This document shows positions 36,250 through 49,885 of a stretch of 64,000 nucleotides of DNA, piece after piece. Origin of the DNA: Brachypodius melanocephalos (Eukaryota > Chordata > Aves > Passeriformes > Pycnonotidae). Each line of letters begins with the position of its first letter. The stretch's first letter is position 1. A program made the position numbers and the translations under genes. The stretch lies in the NCBI GenBank assembly GCA_013398615.1, contig VZSR01003806.1, positions 20,088,788-20,152,787 on the forward strand, written 5' to 3'. Below the pieces are notes generated by a model. The model saw nothing but the letters and a program-made list of their open reading frames with translations. It was not told the origin of the DNA and made no database searches.

Positions 36250-39200
36250 GCACCAAGCCCCCAATACTGGTATTCTTATCTTGGTTAGGAAATATTTACA
36301 GGGATCTCACTTTACTGAGAGTAAAATGTGGGGAATTCTCTCCCTTTCCACCAGACTGTGGGGAATGTAACATTTTCCACTACTGCTTTGTCAAAGCAAA
36401 TAAAAAATTAGTGACCAGAAAGAATTGAACACAAATGGAGTATGGCATATTTTTTTAAGAGCAAGGAGAAGAATTATTACTGAACATAAATCCAGCTGTT
36501 CCATTAGGATAGAAAAATATTTTTAAGATAAAAAAAAAATTAGAAAGGAAAAAGAAATAAAGAAAGAAGCAGGAAATGAAACCCAAAGATGAATAAATCT
36601 CTGTGGAGAAAATGCTGTTGGGTTTCACTTAAAGCACAAGACAGGACTGCAAAACACAGATTTAGACTGGGTTTCACAAGACCCCTTCTGTGTAGTCTTC
36701 TCTCTAAAACTGGCACAATTGTTCAGTACAAACAGCATTTTTTTTTCCTCATTCTGATCTGGTGTCTGTACAAATCTGGCTTGTTCTTTGGTTTGGTTTG
36801 ATTATTTTTGTTGCCTGTTCCCACCTATTTCTATTTTATGGTGTAGTATTTGTCTATCTGGAATGAAATACAGATGTGTTCATGAAGTTGTATAGCAGAT
36901 GGAATTACAGGTTGGAGTTGAATTGAAAAAAAAAAATTTAACAATGAGAAAAATATCTATATGAAAAGTATGCTTCCAAAGTGTGTGTTTGAATTTGGGC
37001 ATTTTGTCATTCTACTGAGCTTTTTAAAAGGTTTATTTTGAGATAATGAGACTTTCTGAAGTTTGAGAGGAGCTTGAGATACCAAAAAGCACAATTTATT
37101 GTTAAACTGCTATAATTTGATTGAGGGTCCACTATGGTAGTTCAATCTTTGTCTATTACAATCCTCAAATTTTGACATGAAATACACAATCCTTTCAATC
37201 TGTTCATTTATCATCTTGCATTAGGCAGAAGGGAGAGATGCAGCTGTTTCGTTTCTGCTCAGAAATCACATGGAATTCCTGACCTTATTTGTTCTGTATT
37301 TGCTTCAGAAATAGGGCTGGATTTTGTACTTTGTGGTTATTGTCTTCAATCCCTGCTGTGAAGTCAAAAAGATCTTTTAACTGAGTGGCAAAGAATCTAT
37401 CCAGTAAATGGAAGAGACAGCCTGGCTTTTCTCTCATCTGCAGTGAAACGTTGCTCTGGGAAGGATCAGGTCATGGAATCACTGCTGGATCTGATTGGGC
37501 CACACTGATTAATGTTAACGAGGTTCCTGGTGGATCCTCTCTGCCCTCCAGAGCTGCAGGTGCTGGATGAACTTTGTGTCTGAAGCAGCATTAAGGATGT
37601 CCTCAGATGCTCAGAGGTCTGGTGGTGGTTTGATGAACTGGGGAAGCTTTCAGCATTTCTTCTTCTTCACCTCTTTGACGGGAGCTCGGGTTTTCTTCCC
37701 TTACTCCCACAATTATTTCCACTGGTGCTAATGGGATGCCTTTGGTTTTGGTCATGGAAGCATTTCCTTGTCACATCTGGTTGGTTTGTTACTGTGCTCA
37801 TATTGCAATGATTTCCTGATGCCAACTCTGAGGTTTTAAGTCCTTTTGGATCATCAGCTTTGCTTTTTTGAGAATATTCTTGTGTCTCTTCCATCTCTGT
37901 GGAGGAGCTTCATGCTCACTGCTGGTCTACCTGCTCCTTTCCTTGTTTCAGGACTGTTCATTTCTATAAAGATCCCTTTTGATTTGGAAGCTGGCTCCTG
38001 AGCAAAATTTTCCTCCTATTCCACCTTGCTAAATGAGGGAAAGCTTTACCAGCTTCCACAGAGCTGACCCAGCTTTTATCCTGGCCTGGAGCAGAGCATC
38101 CATCAGTGAGCAAGCTGTGCTGTTTGAGCAGGAATTGCCTCTGTGTTGCCTGTTGCATGACAGATGGGATACAGGAAATGAATATAACAGCACTGGGAAT
38201 GTCTTCTGCTGTCTCAGCTACTAAAGAGAAGGTTTGGGTAAAATGTTGAGCAGGTTCTGACCATGGAGCTTTTACAGAGACCGAGACTCATTTGATTTGG
38301 ATCAAGGGTTTCCTGAGATCCTTTAGGCAGCAGTGCAGTGACAGAGGCTGCAGGACTCCGTTTTATTTTCTCTCTGTTATTCCTGAGGCTGGGAGGCACA
38401 AGGCCCTGCACAGAGTCAGATTTGGCTCACTCACTCCTCAGCTCAAGTCAAGAAACAAAGTTTTGTCCAAGGCATGAGGGTGAAGCCATGGCTTGAGGAT
38501 CCCTTCATGGCTGTAGGGTTGGACATCAGAACATGCCCAGGCTCACACGAGCAAGGACAGACCAGTGCACCATCAGAAGTTCCTACAAAAGATACCAGAG
38601 CTTAAAATGTATGGAAAAAGTGCTGCAATTTCAGCCCACTGAAATTCTCCTCTGAAATATGGACTCAGCAAAGGAGGCTGAGGGCAGAACGCCTGATGGG
38701 GCAACTGTGAATTATTTCCATTCTCCTGTCAGGAAAAAAATAATTGTTCAAACAAGTGATGGATCATCTTGAAGCTGAGGAGAACCAGCCTGCAATCATC
38801 AAAGTCATGCCATCAACACACAGCCCAGCCTGATCTGGCCTAGGTATGTCAGGAGGAGGTGTAAGGCTGGTGGAAGCTGAAAGGATGATCTTCCTCCTCC
38901 TCAGGGGGCCTGCCCCATCTCTGAGGCTGGCTCCAGTCTGGAATACGCACCCTGAGTTGCTTTAGTGAGGTGTTAATGGCATTGGCTGTGAGGACACTCA
39001 GCTCTTCCCGGTGCCAGTCCCTCTTTGGATCATTAGCTCAGCACCAATAACATCACTTGGCAGGGAATTTGGTACAGCTCTTCCTGAGCACCAGATGAGC
39101 GTTTCACTGCCCAGCCAAGTTCAGTCTTCAAGATGAGCAACCAAGCTCCTTCCCTGGTGGAATTGCTTGGGGTCTCTTCATCACCATCCCTGAGATGCAG

Positions 39201-41997
39201 GATGAGGGGCTGAGTAACATTTCGGATGTGCTCTGAAGTGGCAAAAACTCTAAACTTAATAAGACACGTGGATTATTCTCCCATTCCCATTGCATTCGTT
39301 GTCTCCACTCACACTAATAAATTCCACAGAGCAGGATCTGGCACTCAGTTGTCAAAAGTTTTTCAGTTCTTGGCACAGTTTTGGCTGCAGCCAGTGAATA
39401 TTGACCCTGAGATTCCCCCACATGAGGACCCAGTAGCAGGTCTGGAGACAAGTCTGTGTTTAAGAGCAGATCTCTCTGATTGTGGGCACCTTTTTGTGGA
39501 GGTTCAGGGGCACTGTCACAGGGAAAAAAGAACCACTGTCACCGTGGTTTTTAATTTATAATGGATAAAGTCACCGTAAACTTTACCAGCTTTTGGTTCA
39601 ACGTCATGACAAGCAACAGTGCAAAAGTCAAGAGGAGGTGATACAGACTGAACCTGAAAACAAGTCCTTGCTTAATAAGAAAGAGCCAAGGTTTGGGGGA
39701 GAGGTCATATCTTTTACAAGAAATATATATTTTATTATTAAAATACCTCCCCCTTCAAACCCTGCCTCTTGTATTACCTCAGACTGCGCCAGCTCCCAAA
39801 ACGTGACTGGAAAGTGCTCAGAAATGCCTAAAAATTGATTTTATCCCAGTGTTGTCATTCTATCATTAACAAACTTTTGTGGCCCATTTCGTCCTTCTGA
39901 CTTGCACCTTCTTCTTATCCCACAACAAAATAAGAGGCTTCAACTTTGCAACGTGCCAAAGGTCTCTTATTAAGTCCCAAAATGCCATCCCTGCTTTCTG
40001 TGGGAGCTGAGGGGATCAGAATGTTCCAGGAAGAGCCCAGAGTTTTTTTTGGTCCATGCCTTCCCTTTGTTATGCTGCCAGCAGAGCCTCAAGGACAGCA
40101 TATGGCCTTGTTACATTTGCTTTTTAAAAAAAATAACGACTCCACAGTGCTGCCTGAGTTTTAATTTCGCTGTGTTTATGTGCATTTCCCTTTGATAAGT
40201 GAGATTTTTCAGCAGAATTCAGCACCTTGTGAGCTGGCTGCATTTTTCTGCAATAATTCCTCATTTTTCAGGCTAGGGGGAGTTTTTCTGACTATTTTTT
40301 TTTCTGTCTTTCCCCCAGTCCAAGACTGATTTAAAATATAATTCTTTGTTTTCTTCCCCAAATCCTTCCTCAGCTCTGTTGCTCACTCTAAGAATTCAGC
40401 CTTGGGCTTTCTTAAAACTCACAGCCAAGAGCAGTGAAAGAATTTGCATCAGGTGAGACCTGGAGAAGTGTTTGCAACTTCAGATTGGGTTAAAAGTCCA
40501 CAGATTTGGCAAATCAGATTTGGCTGCACAACTCTCTGGATCACTTCTGTGTTGGCTCCATCACATCCTGTGTTCAGTGCATCGGATGCTTTTGCAATAT
40601 TAGGGGTTTTTTTTCTATAAAAATGTCACCTTTTTTCAGGAAAAACAAATGTATTTGCATCTTCTTATGACAAGAGCAACCTCCATCAACATCAGCCAAA
40701 TTTTGGTAATTCAAACAGCAGAGACCACCTGTAACTCTTTGTTTGAGCAGCTCAGGAAAAGAAGCACCTGGATTGCATGAAGCAAAAAGAGTTGGAATCA
40801 ATCTGGTATTAAAAACTACACCAGGTACTTAAAGAAACTATTCTGTGCTTATTTCTCATTTGCTATAGTCTGGAAATATTTAAACAGTGATTGAAATCTG
40901 CTTGTTTTCACATCCCATAGCTACATTTCTATTTCATTTAGCTACTTGAGGAGTTCCAGAAGATAAATCCCTTAAACCTGCAGGCTTTGGCAGCCAGATG
41001 TCCTCCCCCAGGTGTGTCCAGGCCTGGTTGTCATGGTAGGATTTTTGGGATCACTGCTTTTGTAGAAACCAAGAAGAACACTGTGAGAATACCCAGCTGT
41101 TCTTGTCCTTTGAAAATTTCCCTTAGCAGCAACAACATAAGTTTTTAGCACATGGTTTGTTTCCTGTTCTTCATTAAGGTATCTTTCATCTACATTCCCA
41201 TGACTATTTGTCACCCCTAAACAGCCTAGATGGGTGTGTGAGGCAAGATAATGATTCTTTCCAGGGCAATTTTATTTCTTCCCCTTGTTCTTTATCCAGG
41301 AAAGGTCTCCCACAGAGCTGCCATAGGAATCTCTCAAGTTTTAAGGTTTCCGACTGTCCCCCTGGAAATAGGATTGGTCCTTGAGATTTGTGTTTGCTCC
41401 ATGACATCCTGACTGCTCTGGGAGGAAAAAAAAATTGTGAAAATGAATAACTTTGCAATGAAGGTGAAATTTGACTCACCCAATTTTAGACATTATCAGC
41501 GTGGTTGTCCCACTTGTGTAGAGGAATGAATGGATGCCACATTTAGGAAGGAATGTGCCTTTCTTGGATGCAGTTCCTGTCATTGTAAAGCAGCTGCCTG
41601 CACTTTGTCAGGTGAATCATGACCTAGAAATGTCTGTGTCTGTCTTGACTTTAGAAGGAGTCCAAGATACCAACTCAAACGCAGGCATCAATCTTTGTTT
41701 GTTCAGATAATGAGGCTCCCAGTGTCCCAAGATCAAATCAATTTTTAAAGCGTGCCCTGCAGACTGCTCACCTGTCAAGGTGATCTCCTGTTTCTTCCAG
41801 TCTTTATGGGAGGAAAAGAACTTCTCACTCTTAACACTGTGACTCAAGCTGATAATATTTAAAAGTTTGATTTCTGTAAAAGATCTCTTTGGAACCTTAA
41901 TGGCTTCATTAACATCACATTTATACAGCAGCACTTCCAAACAACCTGTTTTTTATCCCAAACAACCCATTTTCGTCTTCTTCCCCAGCTCAGGGGA

Positions 41998-42060
41998 AAT
42001 AGAGAAGTTTCACCTACTGAAACCAGGTTTCAATAGAGAAGTGTCACCTTCTGAAAATCC
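41998..42060. repeat. Two-copy 34-bp imperfect tandem duplication
   Basis: AATAGAGAAGTTTCACCTAC at 41998 recurs as AATAGAGAAGTGTCACCTTC at 42032, each followed by TGAAA. A local duplication with a few substitutions. Confidence 0.85.
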
Positions 42061-43545
42061 TGAGCTGCTTTCAGTCTAGGTCTTCTGTCCAGATTTGGCC
42101 ACAGCCAATTTTGCTCATTTTGGGAATTCAGATAAACTTGAACAACCAAGATCAGCTTGCCAAGCTCCTCCAAAGGAACACTGTAAGGTCCTGCAGCTCC
42201 TCTTCTGGATTTTTATTGAAACATCTAAAAACAATTCAGAGGCTTGAACTGCAATGTTTGGTACTTTATTTTTGAAGAAAGAATCCTTCCGTGTACCCAC
42301 ATCTTTTGCACAAAGCTGACATTTTTTCTCTGGCAGAACAAGTGGCATCACTTGTTTTCACCTTCCAAAGAGATTTTAGAGGATTAATGTCAACGAGCCA
42401 GTGCTGAGACATTCCCCAAGTTCCAAAAAGCACAGATCCTGCTGATTTCTTTGTGAACACCTCTCTGGAATCTGGAGCCTGTGGGATGCTCCAGCAATCA
42501 TTGCATGACTCAAAGAACAAGAGGTGTTCAGCTCCCAAAGCCACTGGCCAGGGCTGCACATGGGAGACCCAAGTGTGAAAACAATTACAGGTGCAGTGGG
42601 ATGAGAGGAACTGTCCTGACAACACTGGGGAAAAGCAGCTGTGTTGTCTTGGCAAGAAATGAAGGAACAAAAAATTAAGATGGCTGTTTCTCCAATGTGG
42701 ATTAATAAGTTCAGGATGGAATAAGCCAGTATTGAAATGTGTCGGTGCTTTAAAAAACCCAAACCTCCACAAACGTTTAAGACTGAATATTGCCGGTAAA
42801 ATTCACTTCGTCTGACTTAGATAACTAAAAGTTAACTCCCCAAACTCAAACTAGTGCTGCTCAACTTTGTCTTTGATCCTTGGAGAAGAACACTCACCCC
42901 TCCTAGCTGAGATTTCTAAAGCAGGAGAGATCAATCAGGCTCTGGAAATGCCAATTTCCTTCCACTGACTACAGAAGGAGCCAGGGGTGATCCTCTAACA
43001 CAATGTAGAGATCACAGGCCATTTTCACTACTCATGCAGCAAATTCCTTTGTGCAAGAATGAGGCAACATTCCTGCTGTCCTTCTTCCATCTGCAATTCA
43101 TCAGAGAAGTTCAGACATTAACACCAAGAGGCAAAATCACTGTAAAAAGTAGAGATCTTCATTGTTTCCTGGAATAACAAAGCCTACCCGTCTCAAAAAG
43201 CCTCACAGCCTCAGATCCCAAACCTTGACATAGTCTGATAGAAGCAACTTGGCTTATCTCATTTCCACCACTTCTTTTCCAGCTTGAAAGCTTGTGCTTT
43301 AATTGTCCAAGTATTATTCTGGAGCTGGCCCTAAAGTTTTCATGGAATTCCTGACTTTTCAGCCTTTTGTAGTTAGGCCTGTACTCCACTGCCTTGTTCC
43401 TCAGAGTTTGGGAGGAGCGGTGCTTTTCCTTTGACAAGGTTGCAGAGGGTTTTTTTGTGTAATTAGTCTGTTAAAGGGATTTTTGCTTTAGAATAACGAT
43501 CATAAAGAAATGCCTCTCCTGCAGTGAGACACCACACAACACCAC

Positions 43546-43609
43546 AGGCCTCCACGTTTGGATTCTTGGCTTACCAAAGGCCTCCGTGCTTGGATTGCTC
43601 TTCCACTGG
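43546..43609. repeat. Two-copy 32-bp imperfect tandem duplication
   Basis: AGGCCTCCACGTTTGGATTC at 43546 recurs as AGGCCTCCGTGCTTGGATTG at 43578, and the second halves also align loosely. The divergence suggests an old local duplication. Confidence 0.8.
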
Positions 43610-44831
43610 CCCATCAAGCTTCCAGAGGAATGTCTTGTTAATTAAAGCCTGGAGTAGAGGAGCACTGTGATGAGAATTTGTCTAATCCTTGATCCTTTCC
43701 TCTTTAAAGAGATGAATTCTTCCTGACCAGGGATTTTGTCAAGCTTTTTACTTTTCCATGAGCTAGACTGACACAAGCTCCCCTGGTGCTGGGTAGATCC
43801 CACCAGCAGTGCCAGGCTCTTCTCAAAAAGCAGGTAGTGTTTAAAAATTAGGAAACCCAGGTGCAGGGGCAGGTTTGCCATGGGGAAAAGCTCCTCAGGA
43901 CAAGGTGCAGGTGTGCTGTGGGAAAGGAGGGATCCCTACATGGACAGAATTGGCAAGGAGGAGCAGAGGGGCAGTGGTGGAGCAGACTGCAGAAATCTGC
44001 TGGGAGGGTGTAGTGTCTGACAGAACTAAAACATGGTGACTGACACAACCAAGGACATCCCACTCTTGTGTTGGACTTCTGCTGCTTCTGAAAGTCCCTC
44101 AAATGTCCAGAATAAAATCTAAAGGGAGGCAGAGATGGAAAAACTTTGATAAAACATTTGTCCTTACCTCCTTTGAGCTCACAATGTTCATCAAACCTCC
44201 TCCAGCCTTTGGATGGGACTGCATTTTGCTAAGGAGTGCAGATGCAATTTTCAAAATATGTTTGATATTTTTTGTATAATATCTTCCTTTTAAATAGTTC
44301 TGCAGCTTTTCCCACCTGAGTACTGCATATTTACTTACCCACCCATTTGAGGTGGGGAGAGAAGTTGAAAGATGGATTAATCCTACTTAACTTTCTCTTC
44401 CTTAAAGAGTCTGGTCTGAGTTCTTTGCATCAGCTTCTTCTACCATCAGTGGAAGGAGATGTGCACCTTTGGAGAAGAATTCCACACCACTTTTCTGGGT
44501 CTAACTTTCAATAACTTGAACTTAGATGAAAAACATATTATTTACCTGAGTAAAGCCAACCTGAGAAGGTAGAATTTGCAAAATCATGCACTAAATATTC
44601 CTGAAACACTGTTGAAGTACAAGAACGTTTCTGTTGGAAGCCTTTGTTTTTGGTGGTTGTGAAGTCAGCTGGATGCCTCTTCTTGGAGCTGGGATTTAAA
44701 CTGCAACATGAGATTTTCCTGGCTATTTTCTGATTACTGTTTTCTTGCTTTCAGAAAAGTCAGCTTGGTTGTGAAATAAAATCAATGTGTTTGACTAAAT
44801 TAGTGAGTTACCTTGATGCTTCAGGCACAGG

Positions 44832-44925
44832 TTGGGATTCTTGGAACTGTCCTGTGCAGAGCCAGGAGTTGGACTTTGATGATCCTTGTGGGTCCCTCTT
44901 TCTGTGATTCTATGATTCTAAAGAT
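44832..44925 (+). mobile_element. CR1 LINE 3' tail
   Basis: 'GGGATTCTTGGAACTG', 'GAGCCAGGAGTTGGACTTTG', 'ATGATCCTTGTGGGTCCCT' and 'CTGTGATTCTATGATTCTA' form a CR1 end with two octamer repeats. It shares its subfamily end with the copy at 24776-24866. Confidence 0.92.
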
Positions 44926-44969
44926 TCTTTAACTCTGAAAAGTCAAAGCTGGGTGCAGTGAGACTGGAG

Positions 44970-45070
44970 TGGATGTGGCACTTGAGGACATGGTTTAATG
45001 GTGAACATAGTGCTGGGTGGATAGTTGGACTTGATGATAGTAGAGGTCTTTTCCGACCAATTTCCAAGCA
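44970..45070 (+). mobile_element. CR1 LINE 3' tail (second subfamily)
   Basis: 'GGATGTGGCACTTGAGGACA', 'TGGTTTAATGGTGAACATAG', 'TAGTTGGACTTGATGATAG' and 'AGAGGTCTTTTCCGACCAA' match the other common avian CR1 3' end. It lies about 45 bases after the previous CR1 tail, in the same direction. Confidence 0.92.
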
Positions 45071-45479
45071 TTATTGCAGGGCTGCAGTCATTTGCATCTC
45101 ATCCTGATCATTTAAGAGCCCCTTTCAAATGAACCTGTGGCTTGGAGTCACAGACCCTCTGTGGATGATCCTTCTTTTTCTGAGAATTCATCCACCCAAA
45201 AAAAATAGATTGGTTGATAATGTTAAATGCACAAACTCAAATCCCAGCTGAGGGAAGCTGAACACCATTTCACCTGGCCAAAAGAAACCTGGTGGGTGAG
45301 CAAGAAGCAGCAGTTTGGACAGCACAGACTCATCCAGGAGCTCGGTGGGGTGGCAGAAAGCCTTGACTCAAACACACACTGGTGTCCCTCATCGAACAGT
45401 TTTTACATTACTTTAAATGTTGGGATTTCGACCAAGTTTTCATGCTTTTCATTAAGGCAAAAGTCCGTGCTTGTGAAAT

Positions 45480-46910
45480 TGTGAACTTGATGTGTTATTT
45501 TGTATCTGTTTAAAAAAAAAAAAAAAAGAAAAATGTATTTAAAGCTAAAGAGCCGTTATTGTGCGGGGTTTTCTCTCAAACTGGTGCATACACTTTACAT
45601 CAGGGACCTACTATACATAACAAAAATCAGTGCTACAGTTACTGTAAAACCAGATACACACCTTTTACTGTAATAATAACTTTTAAAACCTTGCACTGTA
45701 ATGGTTGCTATTAAAAAAAAAAAAAAAACTACAAAAAAAACAACCTCTTGTCAGAACTGATTTTGTATCTTTGATTATATCTGAAATTTTAGCATTTTTG
45801 TATACTTGCCATGCCGACCACAGCATCCTCCATGGTTGATTTCCAGGTTCCGTTTCCTTTCCGTCTAACCCGACACATGCATTGCTCTGTGTGGATGGGC
45901 AGGGTATGGCCATGGGGGAACCATGTGGGTCCCCACCCTGCTCTTGTTCAGAGCCGAGTAGAAGGAAAAGCAAAGACCCCCCCCCAAACCATTTGGGATG
46001 GTTTCAGATCCTGTCCCAAGTTCCAGCTGCCCCAACAGAACCCAGCGAGCGATTCCCGAGTCATTCCTTTATCCTGGCGTTGCTCCGGCCGCGGTGGCCG
46101 TCTGGCTCCATCCCACGGCAATGCATCGCGAGTAGGTAGGAAATCCAAACCAACAAGATAACTTTGCAATCACTGAGTTTATCAATTAATTTTTTATTTT
46201 TTTTTACCTTCCCCTTTTGAACTTTTTTTTGAACTAAGATGTATTTGGAATCACAGCATGGTGTTGCAATTCTTTCTATTTTTAAATACTGATACATTCT
46301 GTGTGTAAAGTCTTGTTTCTTAGCTAAGAGAATCTTAAATGTGGAGCTGAGTTCGAACCATTTTTTTCCTTGTTGTACTGTGATTTGGGAGTTATTTTGA
46401 TCTAATCCTTTTATTTGGTAGAAGATTTCCCACACCTTCTCCCTCCTTCCTATCACCATTTCATATTTTTTACAAAACTGAAAAAAACAAACAAACAAAG
46501 GAACAAGTAATCTTTTTTTCTCTATTTAGGCTGTGTAATGTTGTGTTGTCCAGATTCTGTATAAAAATATGTATATGATGTATCTGATATTTGGCAGTGA
46601 ACGGCTGCAACTTTAACCAATATAATTAACAAAGAAATGCATAATGTTGGTGTTTTAAAAAGTAAAAAAAAAAAAAAAACCTAGTTAAGATGTTTGTGTA
46701 AACTTGCATGGTTTAAAATGTACTTAGTGCATTGAGAAATGTTGTTAGGGTCCTAAGTGAAAGGCTGGTTTACTTTTTGATTCTAATGGTGATTGGTTTG
46801 TTGATCAGAATATCCCCTATACTGTATGTCTTAGTTTATTTAGCATATTGGTTTCTTTTCTTTCCTCCAGACCTAGCATAGTGTATCTATCTCTGTGTGA
46901 TACTGTTCCT
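45480..46910 (+). other. UTR-like AT-rich block
   Basis: The block is AT-rich with A-runs (about 45511, 45714, 46663). It has TTTGTAT/TGTATA-rich sequence and no recognisable repeat other than a CAAA run near 46484-46498. A CpG-rich island-like patch interrupts it at about 46010-46140. The texture resembles vertebrate 3' UTR or conserved non-coding sequence. Strand is assumed. A 145-codon minus-strand open frame across it has no recognisable domain. Confidence 0.35.
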
Positions 46911-49800
46911 TAAAACCAGGTTGTGGAAACTGCGTTTCGTCCGGCCAAAACGATGTTTAGCATCACGCTCGTGGTTCAGTTGCATTCCATTTGATTTGCT
47001 GTGAAGTCCAGGTTTGACTTTCCCTTGGGATCTTACGGCAGGGAGATGCTCCAGGCCGGGCTGTGGGTGCCACTGGGACCAGGAGGATCCAAAGGTGTGG
47101 CTCCAGTGGGACAGCAGCGCCAGGTCTGGCGGTCCCTGACCACGGAGAGGTTTGATGGCAGGATTTGGTCCATCCTTAACCAACAAAGGCTGGGTTTTTC
47201 CTCTTGGCAGCACGTGTTTTATCAGGATCACAGCAGGCAGCCCCTGGGCTTTCTCCCAGCTCTCTAGTGGATGAATTTGGCTTTTGTGGCAGCCATTCCA
47301 CACTGCTGAAGTCACAGGGCGCCAGCAGCAGCGGAGCGTGGACGGCCAGCCCTTGTCACCAAGAGAAACACAACGAGCCTTCAGCACTCGCAATAAGCTC
47401 CATGTTCCCTTCCAGAAGCACAAATTCCATGTTCCAGAGGAGCTGGCTCTGCATCCTGCAGAGCTGATGGATATCGTGACAGTTAGGACCAAACGTCCAA
47501 GAGGCGACCACGCGGGCAAAGGTCATGGTTCATTTTCACATCTCCTGCCCCCACCAGACCTCTTCCCAGTTCTCTCCAAGCTTTGCTACTGCTGAACCAC
47601 CAGAATGCAGACATTTTCAAGTCTCCAGCAGGAGCCAACAAAATTTGCTGGGTTTATTGACAGTTAACAGCTCGTGCAACTGCCCTGCCTGCGCTGGGCA
47701 ATGCCGACGCACATGTTCTTGTCTCTCACTGCCTGAAAAATCTCTGGTGGCCTTTCTTAAAAATAAGAGAGCTAGACTTGAATATATGGAACTATCCAAC
47801 TTCTTCAAGTTCTTCATCCCAGAGGGTCTCCAAGGGCTTTTCCAGCATAACGCGATCTTATTCGTGCAGCCTGTAAAGTGGCAGAGCACTGTTAGCGACC
47901 TGCAGCCACCTCTGGGGTGACCCCGCCAGCTCACGGCCACTCTATGCAACAGCCTGGTGCAAGAGGTGTGGATCACACCCTTTGGGGGACTTGGCAAAGG
48001 TATAACCTGCACAAATCCCAGCTAAACCCGTGCTGAGAACCGAGAGGACAGATTGATTCATTTAATTTTCCTTTTCTGGGCAGTCCCCTTCTTCTTTTCT
48101 GTCCTCACACCACAAGTGGTCCAAGTAACCTAAACTTTTCCAGTTTGCTTTCATCAGCTTTTTCTTTCCTGAAAGCTTTTTAAATATTCTTTTCACACAG
48201 GAGGATAGGGAACAAATCTTTCCTTCTCAGCTCCAGAAATAGAACAACTCCATACCTCTCTCTTTGCTTACCTTCCTTCTAGTCATTGACCAATTAACTT
48301 CCAGTCTTCTCTGATCTCCACCACATCTTTTAAATGACAGCTGCACTCTGATTTTGCTGCTTGATGTTCTAATTGCTTTTAATTCGGACAGAAATAAACA
48401 GCCTGACACTAGGCACTGGCAGGAATCCTTGCTTGGCATGCAGATATAGGTACTGTCCTGTGGCCAAATCCTACAGCTCCATGGATGCCGGCTTTTGGCC
48501 TTGCTGCTGACTGCAAATCCTGTGATTTTTTGCAGGATTGGCTGCATCTCTGCAAAGCTGCTCGTGGTGCTCATCTCCCCAGCTTGGTAAGCTTTGTTCT
48601 TCCTTTGTTCCAGGTCCAGAGTTATTCCAGTCAAACAGTGGAAATGCCTCAGCACTGGCTCTCTGGAGAGAGGAAGAGATCTCCTGGTTGATGTTTCATG
48701 CTGCCTGCTGGACCTTTCTCCCCAAAATGAATTCAGCTGATCCCAAGTCTGAGGTCTTTATATAGAAAAGCTGGTGCTGGAATCAATCTTTGCTTTCAAA
48801 GGCTGCCAGCTCAGCTGCTCCAGACCCCTCAGGGCTGTGGAGCATTCTCAGAGGAGAACATCAGCACTCAACCCTTTACAAGAGCTTTTCCCATCAGTTT
48901 TCTTTCTGCATAGCTGGCCTTCTATATCTCCAACACATCTGGGAGAAGGAGCTGTGCCCTGCTAGGAAAAAGTTTATTCCTTGAGAGATGCGATCTGGAT
49001 TTATGGACCTGTAGTGTCCCCTTGCCCTCAGTCCATCTGCCTCTTCATGGCCCCATAAACATCAAGGGGATTTGGCTTTTAGAGCAGCCTCCTTCAGAGT
49101 CAGTCTCCAACAGTCCATCCTCCTTCCCTGTCCCAAGGCCAGCATGAAAATGTTTCCATTTGATTAATTAACCATAGACCTGATACAAATTACCAGAATC
49201 CCACAGAAATAACTCATGGCACAGCTCTCCACCAGCTGTTCATCTTCCAGTTGTCCACCAAGCTTTGGTTTGCTCAACAGGAACATGTTCTGGGATACAA
49301 TATGAATCCTCTTATAAAATATTACCCTGGATTACAAGCTAGGCACAGTGCTTTGCTCACCCTCACTAGAAACACATCAGAAGAATTTCTCTGTATAAAC
49401 ACTTTCCTCTTCCTGCCCTCAGAAGAACAAACACCATAACCAGCTCTAATTTCCATCTTTGAAACCAAATTAAAAAAAAAAAAAGAAAAAAAAACACAAA
49501 CCCAAAAAAACCCCAAACTCTCAAGCCCTAAACCATGAAAATATTCAGCAAAGTCAAGGTGAGGCAGGGATTTTGCAGGCCATGGCTGTGGATTTATGCA
49601 GAACTTTCCATGACTGTTTTATTTCCAACGCAATAAAGAACAACCAACTTACTGTAGCAAACCTTGTGCCGGGTGCTATCTCCCAAAACCTTCTGCATGG
49701 GACAGTCTCCCTGTTTTTTCTCTGCCTCACAGCACTTTGCAGAATTTTGGAAGAGAAAACATCCTCTTTGCAGATTGCAAATAGGGAAAACTCTGCGTTT
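46911..49800. other. Non-coding DNA
   Basis: No gene, repeat family or RNA is recognised. The longest open frame (46887-47519, minus strand, 210 codons) has no domain or motif I recognise and overlaps other open frames on the + strand, as expected in moderately GC-rich DNA. It is left unannotated as a gene. Confidence 0.5.
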
Positions 49801-49850
49801 TTTCTTTATCTTTACTTTTTTCTTCATTTTCTCTATCTTAATACTTTTCT

Positions 49851-49885
<35 letters not shown>

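Larger units (their letters stand above)
35251..45480. other. Non-coding DNA
   Basis: No gene is recognised. The stretch holds an A-rich tract (36209-36249), two small tandem duplications (41998 and 43546) and two CR1 ends near 44.8-45.1 kb. Open frames up to 168 codons on the minus strand near 42.3-42.8 kb show no domain or conserved motif. Confidence 0.55.

Noticed and set aside
46887..47519. A 210-codon minus-strand open frame
   Set aside because: No known domain and several overlapping open frames on the other strand. No splice or promoter evidence.
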